Assembly: GCA_035235625.1 (NCBI GenBank)
Contig: CP141149.1
Location: 18,851,893-18,915,892, forward strand
Source of the DNA: Saururus chinensis
Taxonomy: Eukaryota > Streptophyta > Magnoliopsida > Piperales > Saururaceae
DNA length: 64,000 bases
Direction of reading: 5' to 3'
Shown: positions 11,222 to 23,289 of the stretch, piece after piece
Layout of the letters: each line of letters opens with the position of its first letter
Numbering within the stretch: the first letter of the stretch is position 1
Notes under the pieces: model-generated
What the model was told of the DNA's origin: nothing
What the model saw: only the letters and a program-made list of their open reading frames with translations
Databases searched by the model: none
Translations under genes and position numbers: made by a program

Positions 11222-12290
11222 TTCACATTGTCAAACAAATAATGATTCAAAAATATAGTAATATGCATCACATAATCATATGGGAATATTATTGAATTAA
11301 TTATGCATTACTACTTAATCACTTTAGCATTATACATATACACATATTAAAAGGAATAGCAACAACAATCTATCATGAATGTTATAATTTGAGGCTGATT
11401 TAATTTTGCATTGTCAAAAAATAATGTTTCAAAGATACTCCAGAATCCATAACATAGCAATATGGTAATATTGTTGAATTAATTCAACAATATAGTAATA
11501 TCTTAGTGTTGATTTAACAATATTGCCAAATTGATTCAGCAATATAATAATATCATTATTGTTGAATTCATTCAACATTATTGCTTAAACACTTAGCATT
11601 ATTAACTTGCATCAATACATATACACAAATAAAGGGAACACCAATAACAAATTAACATTAATGCTATAATTCACTTCTAATTATTAAACAAATACTGATT
11701 CAAATATATTGTAGAATATATACATAGCAGTATAGGTTGTTTGGATAGTGAATTAGTCTACTGATTCCATGAGTTCCAACATGATATCACATGTTCCCGC
11801 ATAAATTGTGTTTGGATGCAAAGATTCAACTAGTTCGAAAATTTCATTCCCATCAGTCAAACGCTCCCATTCGGCCAAATTTGTGAATCTCCTCGCAAGG
11901 GCATTTGATAAATTTTGCGGAATAACTATCTTTGTTGACTTTTTTGGTCAATTCCCACTTGCCATGTACCCATAACATTCTATGGAATGGCATTTGGCTA
12001 TCAAACATAATTATGATTTTGCTCAATTTCACTAGAATTAATTCAATTGAATCTAGTTTTCACTGTTTCTCAATTTGATATCTAAATAGCCCATAATAAT
12101 ATTGCTGAATTAATTTGATAATGCCCATGGATATCATTGAATTGATTCAGCAATTAAGGAAATGACTTGCAAAAAAAATCCGATACAATTTTTTTTAAAA
12201 CATATTGCTAAATCGATTCACATTATCAAACAAACAATGATTCAAATATATTATAAAACTGATAGCAATATTGCTACATCAATTCCATAA
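11222..12290. repeat. Field of about four diverged repeat units
   Basis: Units begin near 11226, 11407, 11684 and 12219, each with (ca)attRtcaaacaaataatgattcaaa.atat followed by AT-rich sequence. Some contain gttgaattaattcaacaatat palindromes, and two end in atacatatacaca.at.aa.gga.ca.caa.aacaa. The spacing is irregular and the third unit is split by the insertion at 11735-12092. There is no coding capacity. Confidence 0.6.
11735..12092. mobile_element. MITE (PIF/Harbinger- or hAT-like) nested in the repeat field
   Basis: The left end GGTTGTTTGGATA and the right end TATCTAAATAGCCC are imperfect inverted repeats of about 14-20 bp. The trinucleotide ATA flanks both sides. At 358 bp with no coding sequence, it fits the short elements with 'gg.tgtttgga' termini that are common in plants. 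The superfamily is uncertain because the duplication is so short and AT-rich. Confidence 0.55.
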
Positions 12291-13024
12291 TAAGGAAGCA
12301 ACTTGCAATAAAAAAATAATATTATTGCAGGAGGTCGTGTGAGATAGATGTAGGAGGAGGTAGATTAGTTGCACTGATGGAAGAGTGCACATAGGAGAGG
12401 GAGGTCTCTGTGGCATGGCTACAAGAGGTGGTGGATCAATGTTGGTTTGGCATTGCTTGGACAGAGGAGTGGGTGAAGGATAAGGAGAGGGAGGTCCATG
12501 TAACATAGCTGCAGGAGGAGGTGGTGGCAAGGGTTGAGGGCTTTTGCGCAGACCCTGAAATGAGCTAAGGAGAGGATGAAGGAGAAGGGAGGTCCGGTCA
12601 GCATGACTGCAATGGAAGGAGAGGGCTTCTCAAAGCCGTAGGAGTGGGTGGAAGAGAGGACAAAGGAGAGGCCATTGTGACTTGCCGGAGAAGGAATGGG
12701 TCGTGGGTAACATTTTGGTTGAATTGTTTTGTCATTAAAGAAGAAACCATATTTGGACAAAAAGGGTTTTAAGTTGGCATTGTCTAAGAAGGAAAAGAGT
12801 AATTTGCACCGAAATTAACCTAGAAACAGACAATATGTAACATTTAGAAAAAATCTAAATGATATAGAATTAATATATTAAATCCTTCTTATACATAAGA
12901 CTAGACCATTTATGAGGTGGATTGGCTATCTCTATAAACACAATTGTCAAAAATAAAAGTTCAGTCTTCTCGCAAGATTAACCAGTAAGTCCTAATTCCC
13001 ACGAGAATAAAACTTCTACTGCAG
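12291..13024. other. Non-coding stretch with GA-rich low-complexity segment
   Basis: Between about 12330 and 12700 the plus strand is GA/GG-rich (gaggaggt, ggagaggga). It gives Pro/Ser-rich open frames on the minus strand (12279-12530, 12419-12760) that look like composition artefacts. The rest is AT-rich and I see no gene. Confidence 0.4.
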
Positions 13025-13198
13025 CTCGGACGGATCGACTGAGAGGCACTCGCTTAATTTGGTGTGAGTCTTTAATCAATAGACGTCCCATAAAAAATGC
13101 ATAAAAATGTGATCTATATTTTTACGCATTTTTCAGTCGGCTCTGGCTGATTGGCAACTCACACCAAATTTGGGTGCGGGTCTCACAGCCGATCTGAG
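13025..13198. mobile_element. Foldback (MITE-like) element downstream of the SANT-like gene
   Basis: The left arm CTCGGACGGATCG..AATTTGGTGTGAG and the right arm CTCACACCAAATT..CGATCTGAG are inverted copies. Pairing continues to the centre through gcataaaaatgtgat/atctatatttttacgc, so the 174 bp can form one imperfect hairpin. It lies about 500 bp past the stop codon of the minus-strand gene. Confidence 0.55.
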
Positions 13199-13694
13199 AA
13201 GAGTCCACCTTTGGGATTGTCCTACACTTTTCTTCCCTCAAAACCTTGCAGATTGTGAAAGGCATCGTTGTTAGCATCATATGCTTCAAACCAGTTGCTA
13301 AAGCCAGTCCCAAGTGCCCATTAGCAGTCTGTTCAAATGCCACGGTTGGCAATTTCTCGCTTCCCAAAGTAAAATGCTCCTAATAACTACAGAATGGCTG
13401 ATACCAAGATAGCACTAGTTCCAAAAGACTGGCCATGGATCACATATTGTCAAAATTCAATAAACTGACTAGAAACATGAAAAAAATGGAGACGACCATG
13501 AACTTTGACAAACTGCCACTCTACATACCAACAAATTTTGAGAAAAGGATACGGTACTGTACATCAGTTTTGACTCATTCAAAGAATGGTCCATTGCCAG
13601 GCGCTGGGCTATTTAAACGACAGCCACAAATCTAATACAAGAGCATCTTTCTGCTCCCCATGAACACACTGGAATCTTTCTTCCCATATGTGCA

Positions 13695-16600
13695 CTAAAT
13701 TTCCTCTTCTAATTCATCTTCGTCCTCCAATATACAAACCTCCTGCATTTGTTTATAGCTCCTGATGATATCAGTAGCGTCGGATACAAGTGCATTCTTT
13801 GCTGCTTTAACATCAGCTTTTGGCAGTTCATTCTCATTGTTCCCACCCATTGAAGAAGAAGCATTTCTGGCCTGATTGGATGTTCTTTTCCTTCTTGCCT
13901 CTCTGCAGTGTAATTGGTCAATAAACTTCTCATGCAGGGCCATGTTCTTTACCCTTTTAAGAACAGGAGGGCTAATAAGATATTTCTCACTACTAGAACT
14001 TTTTTGGCACTTCTGAAGAAACATAAAAGACTTGGCCATAGTTCCCGGTGTTGAGAACATGTTGTTTGTCAAAAAGATTGGGGTGGTCGGGTCCACGCGA
14101 TCCTCAAGAACTGAGAATAGATCCGTTTCATAACCTTGGTCTGCAAGTTGGTGCTTCCTCAGAAGATGTCTTACCGTTTTCTGAGCCATGCGAGTTTTCT
14201 GCTGCTTGTTTTGTGTCCTCTTTATGATTAGATTGATGGGCTCAAGAAGCTTACTATCAGACAATGAAAAATGACTTAGTGGAGAGTCACGCTCAACTCC
14301 CTTTTTGTAACGAGATTGGGATTGCTGTGGAGTGGGCAGGTTGCAATGAACTCTGTCAAAACACTCCTGAGAAGTTTTTCCAGGTACCTACACGCATATA
14401 TTTCAACCTATTAATAACATGGTACTCCAGATGATAAGACATGCAGATACACACGGTTCTTGCACTTTAATAAATGCTTACTAAAATACTTAAAATAATA
14501 AAACTGAACTTGAAATGAATGCATAGTTATATTTAACATGAAGTAGTATCAACATGATGAAGTTTAGGCCTTTGCGCCTATCTCACCTGGTCGTGATTTT
14601 TGGGGCTGGGGCAGACTCCCAGGGTCGAGTCCCCCATACCCAATGTTCCTCCAGCGTGGTAATCACCCTTTTGTAGGAAAAATTGTCCGGTGGAACTGTT
14701 GCACAAGCCACGTGGTGCATAGGTCCATTCATTATTTAATACATTTTAATATTTTTTGTGTCTGAATATGAGTAATTTCAGGTATTGATATTAGTTTACG
14801 TGTGAGAAAAAGAATCCATGGCCATGTGGTAGAACCGTTCCACTGGATACTTTCTTTTTCCTTACGCAGGCAACACATACAGTACTTCATAGCAAAAGAA
14901 AAAAAATCAACATGGTGAATTTTAGTTTATCAGTTGCATTTCAAAGTGAATACGGTTATTTAACTATGAAAAAGCAACAAATGTAAATTTGTTAATGGTT
15001 TCTGTTAAGCGAAGACCATAACAAGTAACTGAAATGCAACTGTGATATAAGAAAACAAGGATTAATAGGAAATTCTTGAGGAAATTAAAGAATAAAAAAG
15101 AAAAAAACTTTAGAAATTTATAATATGAATATATCAGAAATTGACAGGATATGTTTCATTTATATAAATGATAAAATCTAAATTCAGTTCTTTACAACAG
15201 CCTATACAATAGCAACTGTAAAAGAAACACACATTTCCCTTCGAACATATTGCATCCTAAATTATGTACTAATTATGCCAGCTAATGTAGGCATCCTTGA
15301 GACATGCATCAAGGTTTTACCATATGGCTCTTAATATAGCCTCCGTAATCTTTATTAGCATTGTGCTCATAATTGATGATAACATTTTCAAAATTTTATG
15401 AAGCTGTCCTAGGATAGCCGAATACTCTGCAGATTACTACAGTTCAAAACAGCCTGTGCCACTCATTTATCATTGTTCAATATAAAATAGCAATCTGAAG
15501 GCCACTTGATTCATTAAAATTGACTGTAGCCACAATTACTTTCAAACAAGAATTTCTAAACGGTACTGAAATGAGAACTTTTATGGTGCATGCCATATGG
15601 CTATTTTTCTTATCCTATCCACTATTGATTTCCACAAGAAGCTAGTAAGAAAATTTTAAATCTGTTGTTACAGCACAGAAAGATTATCATTATATGTCAT
15701 ATTTTGATCTCATGACTGAATGCTTATAACACAGAATGTTGATGTGTAAACAAGAGCAATAGTTCAGATGCTTTCTGAGGGCTAACTTTACATAATAAGT
15801 CCGACAAATACGTAAAAACAGAAATGAACATAATCATCCCTGGGATGTTAGTGAACGTTTGTTTACATGATTAATTAGGTATGGAAAGCAAAGGACTAAA
15901 CAAACAAGTTAATCATACTTAAGAAGCACCATTTCCCTACAGCGGTATGGATCTTATGCCTCCACTCTAGCCTATTTTGTGTTAGCTCTTTTGTAAGAGA
16001 CAACATAGTCATATCCCTCTCTAATAACTCTATCCAAAGCCTCTTAGGTCTCCCTCTCTCTCTTTAAGCCTCTTCCACTTGCATCCCCTCCAACCTTCTT
16101 ACTGACCCTCCCTTGGTCCCCTTTGAACATGTACATACCAATGCAACCTACCCTCCATAATCTTCCCCCCTAAAGATGCTACCCCTAAGTCAATAAATCA
16201 TACTAATCATTGTCTTACTGCACACTTCTCTTACCAAACTGATACATACTTATCCCAAGGCTTGATAAGTTAAAGTTATATAGATCAATTTTTGTTAATT
16301 TATCACTTTTTCTGAAAGTTTCAGTTCATGTAATATAATTAAACTAAGAAAATGAACATCTATTACCAAACTGAGACATAATTATCCCAAAGGCTTAATT
16401 AGTTGAAGTTATATAGATCAATTTTTGTTAGTTTGCCATTTTTTCTGAAAGTTTCAGTTTGTGTAATCTAATTAAATTAACTTAACGATTCTGTTCTTTC
16501 AAAATACACCAAAAAGTATCAGGAGAATCCACTAATCAATTATCATCTAACCAATAAATAAGTCAATTGATGGTAGCTTACCATTTTTCTGAAAATTTCA

Positions 16601-18002
16601 GTTTGTATAATCTACTAAGCAATGAATCTATTGTTTCACAATACATCCAAAAGCTTCGGGAGACAGCCACTGATTAATTAACATCTAAGCAACAAATTGG
16701 TCATTTACTATTCATAATACAGGCCCTACCAAAAGAACCAAACAACAAGTGAAAAACTAATTCCGGAGAAACAACTAACGTCAAACACTAATTTTTTAAG
16801 CTCAACAAAACATTGTAACCAAAGAAAAGGAATAAGAACATTAGAACTAACAAAACTGAAATTCAAAGGAGAAAAACCCAAGAGTTGCATAGCCATATGA
16901 GCATGGAATATAAAAAAGTTAGGGAGGAGCCAGGCAAGAGAATAAAACTTATTTGTACCATTTTTGCAACTTTCTTCCAAAAATGAGGTGTCGGCTTTGC
17001 AGAAAAGTAAGCCTTTGAAAGGGCAGCTTCTTGTTCTTCAGTCCATCCACAAGGAAGATGTCCAGACTTGCATTGCTTAATTGCTGCATCTGATGCGCTA
17101 CTCTTTTCATTATTACCCTCTCGTTTTCTGTTCTTATTACCTTCCCTCTGTTGCACATTTGAAGTAACTGTTTTATCACAACAATTTACTGCCTCCGTAA
17201 TCTTAATGCCAAAATCAGCATCCTCTTTCATTACTCCCTCTTCTTTCTTTCTCTCCCCAGTAATTTCAGCTAAATTTCTCAACCGGTCCTTATAATTCTG
17301 ACATTTCCATCTCCTGCTGGCTGCTTCTGAATTCTGCTTTGTTGAGGCTCCAGTGTATTTGCAGCTGTTAAAATGCTTATTCTTAACCTTTCTTTCAAAT
17401 TTCTCAGACGCATTAGCACACAGACCTATCTTCTCCACACTCTGGCCAGTATTCTGCTGAAGGTCAGAGCCAGGATCACCATTCCTAAATTGAGCTTCTT
17501 CAGGACTCCAAGATCGTTTCAACGAGCGAGTCCTCACTCGGATTCTCCCGCTCTCGCCTGCCAATTCCACATACCCATTACCCCCAACCGATGAAATACC
17601 TTCATTCTTGTCCTTTCTATTGCCAACCCTTCTATTTTTCCTGCTACATCTTCTCTGGATGACCTTCAAAGAATCCGATTTCTCAGAAACCCCTTCACAA
17701 GGGGCAAGCTTTCCTTGATGGGTCTTCGGATTACCACTGCCAGGAACCAATTTCAGAGCCGAAAGCCTCGGAGACCGCCTGAGAAGCTGAACAGACTTCC
17801 CGATCTCTTTACCGGAGCCCATCAATCTAGGGGACCTCCTCAAGATCGAATTCTCGCACTGCATAACCTTTCCTGCTGAATTATGCTGGACTATTTTGTG
17901 TGGGGAGAATTTCGGGGAAGACGGAAGCATATCGCCCTTTCTACTCGACCTCCGGTCTCCGCATAGGCAAGAACGAACCCTCGGCGACGATCCGGCCGTC
18001 AT
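13695..18002 (-). CDS. Myb/SANT-like domain protein of unknown function, 2 exons, 578 aa
   Basis: Exons: 18002-16959 (348 codons) and 14387-13695 (230 codons plus stop). The intron 16958-14388 is GT-AG in phase 0, and the frame joins ..WKKVAKM to VPGKTSQEC... The N-terminal 300 residues are basic and Ser-rich with two RRSPRL motifs, and look disordered. A single Myb/SANT-like repeat lies across the splice site (GWTEEQEAALSKAYFSAKPT..FWKKVAKMVPGKTSQECFDRV; Trp, Trp/Phe and hydrophobic spacing as in SANT). The C-terminal part is Lys/Arg-rich and ends in an acidic tail (EDEDELEEEI). The basic regions suggest a nuclear protein. SANT domains of this spacing occur in chromatin and centromere-assembly proteins, but no SANTA or CENPC-like motif was found, so KNL2/Mis18BP1 identity is not claimed. 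The frame is open further upstream, but the chosen ATG follows the promoter motifs. Confidence 0.85.
14565..14730 (+). mobile_element. SINE-like unit in the SANT-like gene intron
   Basis: GGGTCGAGTCC (about 14613) fits the RNA polymerase III B box GGTTCGANTCC. It lies about 30 bp after a possible A-box region, and the unit is followed by an AT-rich tail (tttaatacattttaatatttttt). This layout is that of a tRNA-derived SINE in the plus direction, antisense to the host gene. Boundaries are approximate. Confidence 0.45.
15945..16225 (-). mobile_element. LINE remnant (C-terminal end of the reverse-transcriptase ORF)
   Basis: The minus strand reads GRPKRLWIELLERDMTM, LTKELTQNRLEWRHKIH, with an in-frame TAA upstream. 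The RPK..W.E....D...L.L....A..R..WR..I pattern is characteristic of the C-terminus of plant LINE (RTE-like) polyproteins. The upstream part, SVRRLEG, also fits. Only about 280 bp survive inside the intron, in the same sense as the host gene. Confidence 0.75.
16231..16695. repeat. Tandem repeat in the SANT-like gene intron, about 131-bp unit
   Basis: ttaccaaactga.acat.. starts at 16231 and again at 16362. The copies share agttatatagatcaatttttgtta and tttctgaaagtttcagtt. A third partial copy (ttctgaaaatttcagtttgta) begins near 16580. The flanking segment with ca.aatacacc.aaaag..tc.ggaga also occurs twice (about 16505 and 16640). Confidence 0.75.
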
Positions 18003-18104
18003 CAGAGAGAGGGCAGGCAGCACAGGAACGTGATCGAGGGACGGGCCAGAAGGCCACTTCTGGGGATTGCTCCGCAGTGAGGGGAGGGCGATTCGAATTT
18101 CAAA

Positions 18105-18200
18105 AGTACCCACGTGTGAAATAAACCACGTGTGTAGGCCTTGAGAAGCACGAGTGGCCCAGAGATTTCGGACGCCTAATTTGGGCCCAATGGGCCCTGG
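18105..18200 (-). promoter_or_regulatory. Promoter region of the SANT-like gene
   Basis: Within about 200 bp upstream of the minus-strand start lie two ACGTG-core motifs (CACGTGTG near 18112, CCACGTGTG near 18126), TGGCCCA (18154), TTGGGCCCAA (18181) and TGGGCCC (18191). GGCCCA-type site II motifs recur in the other host promoters here. G-box and site II functions are known from plants generally. Their use here is inferred. Confidence 0.5.
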
Positions 18201-18639
18201 GGGGTGGATGAAGGCGTGAGGCATCATCAGTTTGACAACGCAAGGTGGGTAGTGATTTAAGATAGGCCGGACTCCGTGCCTGGTGCTCACAGACATGGAC
18301 GGACGCGGACGAAGGCATGTCCACGTCCGTCCGCTAATTATAAAATATTGTCCGCATCTGTCCGTGTCCACTAATATCCGTGGCATATATTTTTCTAATT
18401 ACATAGATCAAAGAGGAAATAATTTTAATTAAACTTTTAACTGACCTGTTGATCTGCATAGAAGTTCGTATATATTGAGCTATATTCTCCTCCTCGTATG
18501 AAGTATTTTTTCTGGCAAATACAACAGAACAGTACTTGAGAAATGAAGGTAAGTCTTTGAAAAATCTATAATTACAAGACAGATAGTTAGTAAAAGTCGG
18601 TATGGTTCTTGATAATTTACAATATGACATAAAAAAACA

Positions 18640-18849
18640 TATATCTGTATGGAAATCGTCACTAGATGCTACGGTCTGGAAATAAAAGTTTCAAACTTCC
18701 AGACGAATCAACATCAGTTGTTTGGAAATTGTCACGAGATGCTGCAATTTGGAAATTTACCGTGAGAGAGAAGGATTTGGAAATTTACCCCTTTGTTGTA
18801 AGTTGATCTGAAAATTTTGGGGACGAAAAATTTTCCAAGGAGGGAAGAA
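18640..18849 (+). mobile_element. 3' end of the internal region of a Tekay/Del-type gypsy element
   Basis: GGGGACGAAAAATTTTCCAAGGAGGGAAGAA runs as two adjoining motifs directly into the LTR start at 18850. This is the standard 3' untranslated end and polypurine tract of plant gypsy elements. Upstream, about 75 bp carrying tggaaat.gtcac.agatgct.c..t.tggaaat is duplicated. No pol coding sequence remains, so the body of the element has been deleted. Confidence 0.65.
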
Positions 18850-21800
18850 TGTAAAGTCTATAATTTTTCTACGATTTTATGTGATTTTCATGCTTCGGCA
18901 TATTTATATTTATGTATTGACCTCGGTATTTATACCCATAAAGTCGGGTGTGGGGTCAGTCGTAGGCCATAGGCCTTTATGTGCGCTTACTACACAAAAA
19001 AGAGAAAAAATGAGAGACAAGTCAAAAGAGAGAAGGAAAGAGAAAAAAAAGAACAAAAAAATTAAGAAAAAGAGGGAAAACATCGGGCTCAGGCGACTCC
19101 CTTCTGGAATCGCCCAGAACTGCCTGAAGCACTCTCATTCTGGATGAGCTGGAAGAGTGCCGCTGGTCATGACCAGGCGACGGTGAGGCCGCCTTCCCGG
19201 TGACGCCCTATCCCGATTTGACCCCCGTGAGCTCCTCTCCAGTTAGCCCTCCCTTTCTCGGTGTTCTGCTATTTCTGCCGCCATTGTGGGCTGGCACTGG
19301 CCTATCGACCGCCCACAGCCAGTGTCGGTCGGCCTCCCTGCTACTCCATCCTCTCCTCCCATCTCCTCCCCTGTTTGTTGCCAATTCACTATTTTGATTA
19401 AACAGTGGCCGGTGGCGGTGAGCCACGGCCGGCCGGACCTCCTTTCGGCTCCTCCTTTGTCCGGCGAAGTCAAGGGGACACCCTACCCGACCTGGTTCCT
19501 TCTCCTTCCCCCTCTGTCTCTCCTTTGCTCATGTCCGGTCGCCCCTCCTCCATTTTGTTTCTCATTGTGTTGGGCCATCGGAGGGCTGTCACCACAGGGA
19601 GCTTTCGCCCTCCGCTGGACCCAGCTCTGACTGGCTGCTAGGGCCACGATGGAGCCAGCCAAAGTTGTCAGTAACCCCTGCTCCTCGCTGTGTCCTAGCC
19701 CCTCTATGTTTTATGCCTATTTGGCTATTTTAGGACATTGTAGCATCGTTGGATGCCGAACACCCTTTGGACCACCTTAATATGGCAGGTCTTAGCCTGG
19801 AGATGGCTGGCCGCCCTAGTGCGGCACAACCCCTCTTCTTTCGGCATGAGCCAGGCTCCCCTTCTGCCGATTATGTGTTTGACCGAGCTATAGAGAGCAC
19901 CATATTTTGCCCTCTTACCGTCTTACCCCCGCTGGATGTCAATTGGCCTCTAGTCGGCCTACCTCGGCACCACAACGGCAAAGGTCGTCTTGTTAGTCAC
20001 CACCCATGGGCATGACCCTACCACCCCTTCAGAGCCTTGGGCCATTTCTGTCCAGCTCTCTCCCCCTCCCCTTTGGCTGTGTGTACACGTAACCGCGTAC
20101 GGTTAGGGTCTAGGCGCCTCATTTGCACCACCTGACCATCGGATGGCTCTGCCACCAAATGGAGTTGACACCAGAGCCGTCCACCACCTCTCTTTTGTCC
20201 TAGAGCATCGCCCCATGTCCTCCACCCTTATGTGGGCCCTTGATGACGCGAAATCGCCACTATTGGGTGCTGTCCGCGGCCAATTTCAATGTCATGCGGC
20301 CGACCGAGTACTTCTCAGCCTCTGACCGACCTTCAGTGAGTACACCCTCAACTTTTGGTCGCACCACCACTTATGTTGTCATGATATTTCTCTCGGCCAC
20401 CCCTAGTGTGCCGTCGTGGATTGCGGATTTTGCTGCATTGATCCATGTCACCCCGTTTGGCCGTGAGTACTTTCAGCACTTCCTAAAACCTCAGGACAAC
20501 AACTCTATCTAATTGGCAATGCTTTTGGCCACCAACTCCGCCGCCGATGCTACCACCATCGTGTGCTCGCCATCAAACATCATAATTACGAGGTAGAGGA
20601 GCTTTGAACTCATAATTTCATGATAACATGCTTTGAATGAGTAGCAACATGCTAGGATTGTATGATTCAATGCTTTGGATGTTAAATCATAATCCATTTG
20701 CATGATGTAAGAGGGTGACTTATGCCATGTTGAAATGCATATGACGTGCATGTGAGTTGTAAGTATGTATGATGTATGTGGATTGTGTGTGCTAGTGATG
20801 GCTAGCGTGTATGTTAGTAAGCTACATTTGTGGATTGTGTATGCGCTAATGATGGCTAGTGAGTATGTTGGTAAGCTACATATAAAAGTATGTGTATGTT
20901 ATACATGTGTGTGTTGGACATACGTATGTATGATGGCTATACGCCTATCTGATGGATATGTGTATATGTGTTGGGGCAAAAGTATGGGCGATGGACAAAG
21001 AGGTGATAGTGGGTTTCGTCTGGATTTATTGTGGATGTGTAAGCGTATGACAGAAGACAGAGGATGTAATTTTGATGGGCGAGGATTGGAGTGGTTTGTG
21101 TGGTTTGGATTAGAGCATAGGTTGGGGGATAGTTAGACAGGAAGAGTGTGCATAATTGTACAAGTATAATGTATAGATTATGAAGTGAAAAGTAAGCATA
21201 ATAAGTGAGGTCTAAGTAAAAGGGTGATAATTGGGTTTGGCTATGAGGAGAGCAGTTTGATGACTTCCGAGTAAGATATATTGGCCATAAAGTGGATGGC
21301 GGAGGTTGTATTAATACGTAAGGATTTGTGGTACGATGAGTTATGTTGTGAGATTGATGGGTAAAGGAAGTCTGCTACCCTGACGAACTAGGGTTACAGA
21401 TCGGGCTCAGCTTCTGTTTGATTAGTGGAGCACTGTATGTTTGAGAGTTTGTGTGGCATAATTATACCTGCATAAATTAATTAATTCAAACTTGAATTAT
21501 AAACAAAGTTAATGATAACATTGTAAGTTTGAGACCTAAGGTTCGACGGATTAAGTTTTGTGTTTGAGCTAGCTGATAATGAGTCGGCTGAGCATTTCTC
21601 ATGTCTTGTCATAATGTTTATCCTATGGGATTTTGTCTGTGTGCTATATTGAGCCCCAGGCATTCGATGCTCTGTTGTGAGCAATGTATATTTTTGATTT
21701 GTTCTGTGTGCTATATAAGCCCAGACATTTGATGCTCTATTGAGAATGTTGTATGATTTCTGCCCAAGAATGACACTGTATATTTTTGCCCAAGAGTGGC

Positions 21801-22886
21801 ACTGTATGTATTTGCCCAAGAGTGGCACTGTATGATTTCTGCCCAAGAGTGGTACTAGCAGTATAAGACCCATAATGGTGGGAAATTGTATGACCCCTTA
21901 TGTGTGGGTGTTTATATTTGAGCACTCAGGTAAGTAGTATCATGGACCTGCTCTTACTTGTTTGATCCTGTATCCCATGAGCATTGGTGTGCTTTACCTT
22001 CGAAAAAGTCCATGGTGTCTAGTCACTCCCCTGAGGTTAAGGTGATGCCACAGTGGCATTCTTTTCCATTTCGATGTTGGAGCTTATTAATTGTAATAAG
22101 CTTTAGTGGTCGATAGTATGTGTACGATTGTATGAGTGAGTACATATGTTTCTGAGCATGACTGTAAGAGTTTGAGTATGAGCATGACCGCAAGAGTATG
22201 AGTATGAACACGACTGTAAGAGCATGATTTTAAATAAGACAGTAAGTGTAAAATTGTATGAGTAAGGTTGTATGAGTAAGTGTAAGATTGTACGAGTAAG
22301 GTTGTACAAGTATGTGTAAGTTGTATGAGTAAGTGTACGATGGTACGAGTAAGTTTGTAAGACTCTAATTAAGAGTGTTCATATAAGATTAGTTTGATGG
22401 TGTGTTCGGCATGATTGTATGCATATGAGCATGATTATGAGATGGCTATTTGCTTCATGTTTGAGTTGCATAAACACATCTATGTATGAACTTATTGAGT
22501 TCACTGTTTAGAACTCCCCTACTAGGTATTTTCCCACTGAGTATGAAAATACTTATTACCCTATTTTTTATCCCCGTTGTTCGGGAAGCTTTTGCAGGTT
22601 TGTGGCAGAGAGCTCATGGAGATGGATGCTCGTTTCTATGATAGATTGATTCCCTTGACTCAGGTATATGTTTGACTTACTGCGAGTATTATTTGTGCCA
22701 CGATCTCTTGTATTGGGCAAGATGAGAATTAAGTTGTTTATGCTTTTTGAACTTGTAATTTGGATTAGATTGTGGACTGTTATGTGACTTGCACTCAGGG
22801 ATGCCTGAGAGGGATTTGTATTTAAAGTCTATGATCATAGCAATTTATTCATATGTTTATTTTCGAGTAGCGCCTGAGGATGTTTG
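18850..22886 (+). repeat. Long Tekay/Del-type LTR, first part (interrupted)
   Basis: Begins TGTAAAG right after the polypurine tract. The matching end ..GGGCGTTACA is at 37743, so the LTR is about 4.2 kb and is split by the element at 22887-37549. About 19080-20520 is GC-rich with no recognisable protein, and the rest is AT-rich. It contains four 28-bp-like repeats (21762-21855) and a field of gtatgagtaag repeats (22100-22370). Near 22500-22690 is the typical late LTR layout (gagttcactgtttagaact, cccgttgttcgggaagc, gcaggtttgtggcagagag). Confidence 0.7.
21762..21855. repeat. Minisatellite, about 28-bp unit, four copies
   Basis: The motif GCCCAAGA(G/A)TG(G/A)(C/T)ACT(G/A) is repeated four times, with spacers tgtatatttt, tgtatgtatt and tgtatgatttct. 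It lies inside the long LTR. Confidence 0.85.
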
Positions 22887-23258
22887 TGATGTGCCCGATG
22901 TAGGCACAATCGATATCAAGGAGATTCACGTAGTGAAAGGGGAGAAACAAGGAATAAAGGGGAGAAGTTCTGAGTAATTCCAATAGCATAACCATAAAAC
23001 AAGGAATGGGATCGCCCCTTATAGGAGACGATCAGTCCCCTAAGGAGTCGCACCGAGCTTTGCCAAGCCAACCCAATTCCCTAGGCAGACACGCCATTTA
23101 GTGGGCCAGGCTAGTCCGGGGCCACTAAGTGAACCAATAACAACTTACATAAGCAAATAACAAGCAAATAATAAGCTATTACAAAAGGAAATAGTTCCAA
23201 TGCAAAGAAGTAAAAGGAATAAAGTAAAGTCTGGTAGTCTGGGTGATCGTGCACAACA
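22887..23258 (-). repeat. Reina-like 3' LTR
   Basis: Runs TGATGTGCCC...GCACAACA on the plus strand and pairs with 37178-37549. On the minus strand it is preceded by a short purine-rich tract CATGGTGGAA (plus 23259-23268). Confidence 0.88.
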
Positions 23259-23289
23259 TTCCACCATGCTTCTACTACTTGCCTTGTCC

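Noticed and set aside
12279..12760. Pro/Leu-rich minus-strand frames that could look like an extensin-type gene
   Set aside because: They arise from a GA-rich plus strand, the two frames overlap each other, and there is no signal peptide, conserved motif or splice structure.
18003..18386. N-terminal extension of the SANT-like protein to 18386
   Set aside because: The extension covers the site II and G-box-like promoter motifs and has no conserved sequence. The ATG at 18002 fits better.
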